From: Mesocentrotus franciscanus
Lineage: Eukaryota; Echinodermata; Echinoidea; Camarodonta; Strongylocentrotidae
NCBI GenBank assembly: GCA_037976565.1
Contig: CP137675.1
Location: 27,657,158-27,721,157, forward strand
DNA length: 64,000 nucleotides
Direction of reading: 5' to 3'
In this document: positions 58,436 to 64,000 of the stretch, piece after piece
How positions within the stretch are numbered: the stretch's first letter is position 1
Layout of the letters: the number at the start of each line of letters is the position of its first letter
Program-made: the position numbers and the translations under genes
The notes under the pieces: model-generated
Told to the model about the DNA's origin: nothing
Seen by the model: only the letters and a program-made list of their open reading frames with translations
The model's database searches: none

Positions 58436-60083
58436 ACAAATCAATGCATAAAACTCGTAAAACGTTATTATACATACAAAAGTTAAAAATCATGACATTT
58501 GGTCACTACAAGACCAAGAAATCCCATCTGCAGACTAGTACTTCTTAAATGGGTCATGCCGTTCCCACTGTGTTATTAGGTCTCTACAGGTCTGCCAGAC
58601 CTCATTTACCTTTGATCACGTGAATTTCTCTCGTTTCTTCATTATCTGGCAGTTCGGTCAACTGGGATGTACCCGTTATATCTTAGTCACATACCGGTAA
58701 ACCGACTCCAAACCGAAATCGACCGATTCTTGGCCTTAGGGCTATAAATTGTTCGGTTAGTTGTCTGTCCGGTATCGGTCTCGTCGGTGAGACCGAATTA
58801 TTACATCTATCAAATTCTACCTTCTAACGTATGGCTTCCTGGAGAGTGTCAACCAAAATAATAAACAAGATATGAAGTATAAAGTTTAAGGTATATGGAG
58901 TAATACAGTTTATTCTTTACAAAAATGCACAATTAATGTTTGCAATGAATATTCGCTCACGCACAGACATGTTACGAATTGAGAATAATTCATTTTATAC
59001 ATTATGTTATTAACCAAAGGTTGGTGAATAAATCCAAGCGCTGGTGGTTGCTTTTATCAAATTAGGTCATCCTTATTTTATATAAAGTAGTGAGACAATC
59101 ATTCTACTTTCAAATCTCATCCATAAGGGTCAGCTTTGTTCAGTTCTTAGTAGACTTCTACACCCCCCCCCATCCCTTTTGAGGGGGTTGTTTTGCTTTG
59201 CTGTGAATTAAAATCCACAAGAAAAACTCATAAAACTCCTTGCTACAGCAAACTCTTTTGCCCGTCGAAAAACTGCTATGTAAACCTAAAGCAGACTTGA
59301 AAGGAACAGTCCATTTCAGTAGTGAGACAATCATTCTACTTTCAAATCTCAAAATTTAAATGCAGTGGTTTCAACGATGCGCGTGGCAAGCTAGACACAA
59401 CATGACTTATTCGAATTCATACAATTAAGTGATTAAGTGAAGTAAAAAAGGAAATGTGATGGGCGTTCCTGTTTGCATGTTTATCACTACATTTTTTCAA
59501 GCAATTCATCCATTGTGACGAAGCCCTATGATATTTCTAGTAGACCCACAAAACTTTGGTTTGATACAATATTTGATTATTTATTTGACTTTTAAAGTCG
59601 ATTTACATGTATAACAAGAATTCAGCATCTCAATGGAATGTCAAACAAAATAATCAAAAGAGGAAATAATTAATGTTCTCGTCAGGATGTACTTCCAATA
59701 TGCGATCGACATGTGTATTACATAGGCACAGCTGCATGCGCGCGCGGTTTTTATATTAAACCTAGGGTTCAGGGAGGTGCAATGACAAATTGGCGCGATG
59801 GCCTCGGTCGTCTAGCAGCTCCTTTCAGATATTTAGACCGGACGTCATGAATGAACCGTCATTTACAAAGTCATTTAAGTTCAATTTTTCTCTCTAAAAA
59901 TATAAGTAAACTACGAAAAAGTTATCAAACATCTACTTCTGATCATGACGACCAGTCCTTATTGTTGGTTGAGGGTCGGTCGATACCACGATTCATCACG
60001 TTGCTCAGTTCTGTGGAGCTTCCGTACGGAAATGACCGTCCTAATTAATGCAGCTAGTCGTAGTCCTCCAATGAACCTGACCT

Positions 60084-60611
60084 CTACACTGTTTCCGTTT
60101 CTTGAGGCATCATGAAGAACATGCTATTGTGCAGTTCCTCTCTGTTCTTTTCTTCTAGCTTGTGTAGTCTCTCGTACACCAGTCGTTTGTTTCGAACCAA
60201 TGTGAATGCTTTGAACCAACGATTTCTCACTCTTGTACTCGAGAGGTTTTTAGTATTTGCGCCCCAGGAAGCGGCAACATCTTTGATGAAATGAGATACA
60301 AAGAAGAGAAACATTGTCAATGAAATTAAACATATTTAGTAAAAGCATTCAACTCGATATCGGGTGTAAAATCAGGTTTAAGGAAGGAAATCTGGAAGAC
60401 TTGTTAAGCCCGATTTTGGATGAATGGATAAACTCAGCCGTCGGGTCTAAATTTTAGCAGAATTCTGATCGTTGAATTTAGGTTGAATAGTACAAACAAA
60501 ATACACATGTCACAAGGAGATTAAGGACCAAATTAAATACCGAAAAGCTACCCCCATGCATAAATATAAGACCATTTATCATTGGTATTAGTAATAGTAG
60601 TAGTAGTAGTC

Positions 60612-60653
<42 letters not shown>

Positions 60654-63472
60654 AGAGAAGTAGTAGTTGTAGTAGTAGTAGTAGTAGTAGCAGCAGTTGT
60701 AGTAGTAATTATATTATTACCATTGTTCTTGCTGTTGTTGTTTTTGTTTTGTGATTATTATACAATGTCAAAGGAAATTGCCTTTTTATTACGAGAATAT
60801 ATTTTATGCGATTTCATTTGATGAAAGACTTACCATTGATAGCGACGTCACCATCTACCTGGGCTTCGGAATCGTGCCCGCTCTCGACATCGATATCTCC
60901 ACCAGCACTTCTATTTCTCCGTGATTGGTTAAGTAAATGACAGAATGTGACGACCACTGGGTGAGTGAGGCTGACTTCCAACTCGAGAAAGGAGCGGTAG
61001 GCCCTGAAACCTGGAGAGAATTTGAAAGAGTTTCAGGCATCATTTCAGGTGCATTATCACCTCTGCTAATCGAGTCTGTGATAGCAATTAGCACAGACCC
61101 AAGATTTTCAAAACATTTTTTGCACTGCTTATTTTGCAATCTGTCACATGGCTCGTCCAAGATCGCACCATGCAATCGCTGACGCATTCTTATGTCAGGC
61201 TCCGTGTGCAACAGGTCAGGAGCGGTTGTATATATATATATATATATTGGTTTTTTTTTGGGGGGGGGGACTTTGGGTTTTACATTTATTTTCTACATTT
61301 CCCACATTTTTGGCTGGGGCTTGAAGAAATCTGGGAGGGGTCTCGAGCTCCCAGCCCTATCCCCCTAAGACCTCTACTGCAACGGGTAGGCTATAACTTG
61401 CAACGCCAACGTCACTAATACCCCAGCCCCAACGAGACCGACACCATATCTTCAATAGCAAGGCATATATTTTTCGTCAGTTTATCTGTCAGTTTGGGGG
61501 TCATTTACTAGGCTTTCAAATGGAAATATTTAATACCTTGTAAAAATGTGAGAACTCAGGCACTAAGCTTCTCGACTTCAATGTCATCATGCTTTCAATC
61601 GATCAAAATAACAACTTTTGAAATGTTGGCAGTAATTGATAAAAATTATCATGATTAGTTACACATGTTGCTTTATTCTTTCCTTAATTGTAGACGTAGA
61701 TGGCATCATCAGGAGATGCAATAGGCCTTTTGTGAAGCTTCATAAAGTCTGTATAGAAATTTACCTCACTTCTCGGATTGAAATTTGATTAAATTTTTAT
61801 CTTACTTCTTTCATCTCAATTACCTGAATTGTAGAATTATTGTCTTACCTTTATCAGCCCATTCAAACCCACGCGGCGCCAGACACAAGTCGACTCGGCC
61901 AATGAGCAAGATACCGATGAAAGTGACTTTGATTATGCGAAGAAGACTTCCCAGGAGACCGACAATGATGTTGAAAAAGAAGAAGAAGTGGACGACGATG
62001 TGGAACAGATGTCTAGGGGAACAAATGGGGAGAACAATAGTTTTGGTGACTTTAGGGATCACATCGCCAACCCGATTCCGAACCGACTATAAACCAATAG
62101 ATCAGTGGTCATTACAGGAAAGTCCACTCTGTTATTAATTTGGTTTTAATATCTTACGTGGTCCCCCATTTGCCCTATACTTAAAACTTCAAACATTTAT
62201 ATTTTCCCTTTTAATAGTTAATTGTAGACGTAGATGGCATCATCAGGAGATGAAATAGGCCTTTCTTGAAGCTTCATAAAGTCTGTATAGAAATTTACCT
62301 CACTTCTCGGATTGAAATTTGATTAAATTATTATCTTACTTCTTTCATCGCAATTACCTGAATTGTAGAATTATTGTCTTACCTTCATCAGCCCATTCAA
62401 ACCCACGCGGCGCCAGACACAAGTCGACTCGGTCAATATACTTGTACCTTACATATCATTATTGCAAATATATATTTTTATACAACCCCTGTATGAAACA
62501 AATCCATTTCGTCATCAATAACAAAGAAAATGAAAATTTATGAATTTTTCTGTACTGAGCAAACTGGAGAGGAGCTCACAAAATACTTCACAGTGTTGTC
62601 AATTTTTGTTTCACTTTCACCAATTTGTTTCTCTCATTTTCAGCTTTTATTAAAATCAACTTAATATCAGGCTGGAATTCCCCTTTATGGTTAATGTAAC
62701 TGTTCGTTCGGTCGGTTTAGTCGGTATGATTAATGTCAGTGGCATAACTGCAGGGTGCACGGAGCACGTAAAAGTGAAATTTAGTTGCCGAATGCACTGC
62801 TCTTGTCCGACTGTGCATTCAAATTACCTATTGCCCAGGCCCTTTTTTTTGTTTGTTTACAGTGATTAACCTTGGTATGATTCTTAAGACAGTTAATGAA
62901 CAAACAGTAGTGAATCGTGCCTGACACGTCACCAAAGTGCATGAATTTCAATTTCAGATTCTTCAGAGTTTTCATTCATGGATGACCAGTAGGGAACAAG
63001 AGACCCACTATCAGTTACAAAATTCACACTCTCTAATGTCAAAGAAAGAAGAGTACTCTGGGTAACAATACCAGTGCTAACCAGTTCATTTTGCAACTGT
63101 TCACTTTTGACCATGACCCTTTGATATGCTGATGTACTGCTCACTCCGTGGCTGCAAAATCATAACAAATGTCGTATCACATTAAAAGAGGAAACACATT
63201 TTCTAATGATAATAATCAGAGCGGTGATTTTGCTATTGTTTTTATTTTATATTCGCGCAACCATGTAATTGGAGGAACTCTTTTAGGGGGTCTAAAATTT
63301 TCATAAATATGACTTTATCCTGCCTTCTATAAAGAGGAGATTCGACAGAACAAGGAGAGTGACCAACCTGTTGTTTATGACCAATGCTCCCTTTGTGTTC
63401 CGATCGAGAAGAACAAATCGGGCTAAAAGTTGCTGAATCACCACTAAGAGTACGATCAGAAGGACATGCGAC
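60084..63472 (-). CDS. STRA6: STRA6-like membrane protein, C-terminal half (5' part beyond window)
   Basis: Four exons with perfect phase agreement. 63368-63472: membrane helix SHVLLIVLLVVIQQLLARFV, then LDRNTKGALVINN (human helix with AVILQNMAAHWVFLETH and LTNRR). 61849-62012: RHLFHIVVHFFFFFNIIVGL, then LLIGRVDLCLAPRGFEW (human RVLYAATFLLF, GQMDLSLLP). 60834-61010: FRAYRSFLELEVSLTHPVVV and TFCHLL (human [20 protein letters not shown]) then an acidic tail. 60084-60280: RVRNRWFKAFTLVRNKRLVY and the end PQETETV with TAG (human RARWGLAYTLLHN). The end is cytoplasmic in the family. In animals without plasma RBP4 the ligand is unknown. The gene lies upstream of and in tandem with the STRA6-like gene at 46-51 kb. 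Confidence 0.85.
60577..60712. repeat. TAG trinucleotide microsatellite
   Basis: Near-perfect (TAG)n on the plus strand, with a few interruptions, in the last intron of the downstream STRA6-like gene. It yields a poly-valine frame of no meaning. Confidence 0.95.
61684..61902. repeat. Source segment of intragenic duplication
   Basis: Contains intron sequence (GTAGACGTAGATGGCATCAT) and the last 54 or so bases of the STRA6-like exon 61849-62012 with its donor. A close copy is at 62216-62436. Confidence 0.85.
62115..62688. mobile_element. TIR element family 3, copy 3, carrying a duplicated exon piece
   Basis: Left end GGAAAGTCCACTCTGTTATT and right end AACTTAATATCAGGCTGGAA with TTCCCCTTTA match the family. 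The middle is interrupted at about 62205-62440 by a copy of nearby STRA6-like exon and intron sequence. Confidence 0.7.
62216..62436 (-). pseudogene. Partial duplicate of STRA6-like exon 3' end plus intron
   Basis: Differs from 61684-61902 at only a few positions. It includes the donor and the exon end (encoding RVDLCLAPRGFEWAD) but has no upstream acceptor, so it should not be spliced as an exon. Confidence 0.8.
62936..63151 (-). CDS. Possible alternative exon of STRA6-like gene
   Basis: A good acceptor (TTTTGCAG, AG 63153-63152) is followed by 71 open codons in the exact phase left by exon 63368-63472, reading HGVSSTSAYQRVMVKSEQLQ and ending EIEIHALW with TGA (62929-62931). A donor GTGACG at 62935 would join exon 62012 out of use, creating TGA at the junction. 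Human STRA6 has no counterpart here. It could be a terminal or poison exon, an exonised repeat, or chance. Confidence 0.35.
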
Positions 63473-63703
63473 CTAGTGTTAAAAAAAACACACAAAGAAA
63501 CAAATCACTATCAGTATTCGCATTCACATATATCTCTGTCGTTATGGTTAACATTACTTCTATTTCTGTCTTTTGAGGAAAACGTAAATCTATCATTCAT
63601 TCATTTATGTTTCATATCATAGGGCAGAACACCCTATACAGGAGAATTTGATTTCCATAGGGGTCCGTTATCATAAAAGCTTATCATATCAAGTTATTGT
63701 TTC

Positions 63704-64000
63704 AATAATAATAATAATAATTATTACCTCGGTCATCGGATTCAGGCTTACCCGCACACGATGTATGCACATTCTCCACTCCCTGGGGAGCATTCCGGAG
63801 CATTCCGGAGCATTCCGGCCAGTCGCCATTTTACAAGCGCCACTTGCTTATCCAACCACATTAACTTTCGCATCCTACCGGGTACCCATTTAACACCTGG
63901 GTGAAGAGTGGCAAATGTAGATCAAAGTCTTGCCAAAGGACATTAGTGCCGCGGCGGGACCCGAACCCCGTACTTTGCAATCTTCAGTCGGGTGACGTAT
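63704..64000 (-). mobile_element. tRNA-Ser-derived SINE, cut by window end
   Basis: Collinear with 39220-39480: TTACCCGCACAC, CTCCACTCCCTGGGGAGCAT, CATCCTACCGGGTACCCATT, CTTGCCAAAGGACATTAGTG. It begins after an (AAT)n tract. GGAGCATTCC is repeated three times at 63788-63817. The tRNA head runs off the window. Confidence 0.85.

Noticed and set aside
58057..58444. Four overlapping frames of about 100 codons as genes
   Set aside because: High G+C removes stop codons in several frames at once; no frame looks like a known protein.
60582..60821. Poly-valine membrane protein frame
   Set aside because: It is the (TAG)n microsatellite read in one frame.

Overview
The window is nuclear DNA of an animal: one large split gene with GT-AG introns, a high density of dispersed repeats, and one assembly gap of exactly 500 N (35989-36488). 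Repeat content and recurrent 'taggccta' words suggest an echinoderm, probably a sea urchin. That is an impression, not a proof. It is not bacterial or viral, and most long open frames are shadows or repeats.

Layout. (1) 1-11 kb: no gene recognised; a hAT-like element with a perfect 8-bp target duplication, GA microsatellites, a LINE remnant split by a SINE, and nested TIR elements (MITEs). (2) 11.29-31.27 kb, minus strand: a homologue of TICRR/Treslin, the CDK-regulated replication-initiation factor, in about 19 coding exons with phase-consistent junctions. Both TopBP1-binding CDK sites known from human Treslin are visible. The assembly breaks the frame once in exon 1 and three times in exon 18, mostly at homopolymers. 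(3) 31.3-34.4 kb: upstream region with an E2F-type site and a CCAAT palindrome, then a 1.4-kb degenerate GGGGCACTTAT-type array. (4) 34.49-35.26 kb, plus strand: two exons that may start a divergent STRA6-like gene. (5) 36.5-44.6 kb, minus strand: a split FLYWCH plus MULE-transposase gene that runs into the gap. (6) 46.4-50.8 kb, minus strand: N-terminal half of a STRA6-like multipass membrane protein; its second half was not found. (7) 51-60 kb: no gene; TIR elements, a 1.43-kb hAT-like element with an 8-bp target duplication, tandem repeats and a GC-rich island. (8) 60.08-63.47 kb, minus strand: the C-terminal four exons of a second STRA6-like gene, whose N-terminal part lies beyond the window.

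The two minus-strand STRA6-like genes form a head-to-tail tandem; the possible third faces the other way. STRA6 in vertebrates is the retinol-binding-protein receptor. TICRR and the STRA6-like genes have no known functional link, so their neighbourhood is probably chance. The most unusual items are a phase-compatible extra exon inside the downstream STRA6-like gene that would end translation early, a partial copy of one of its exons sitting inside a TIR element, and several nested TIR insertions.
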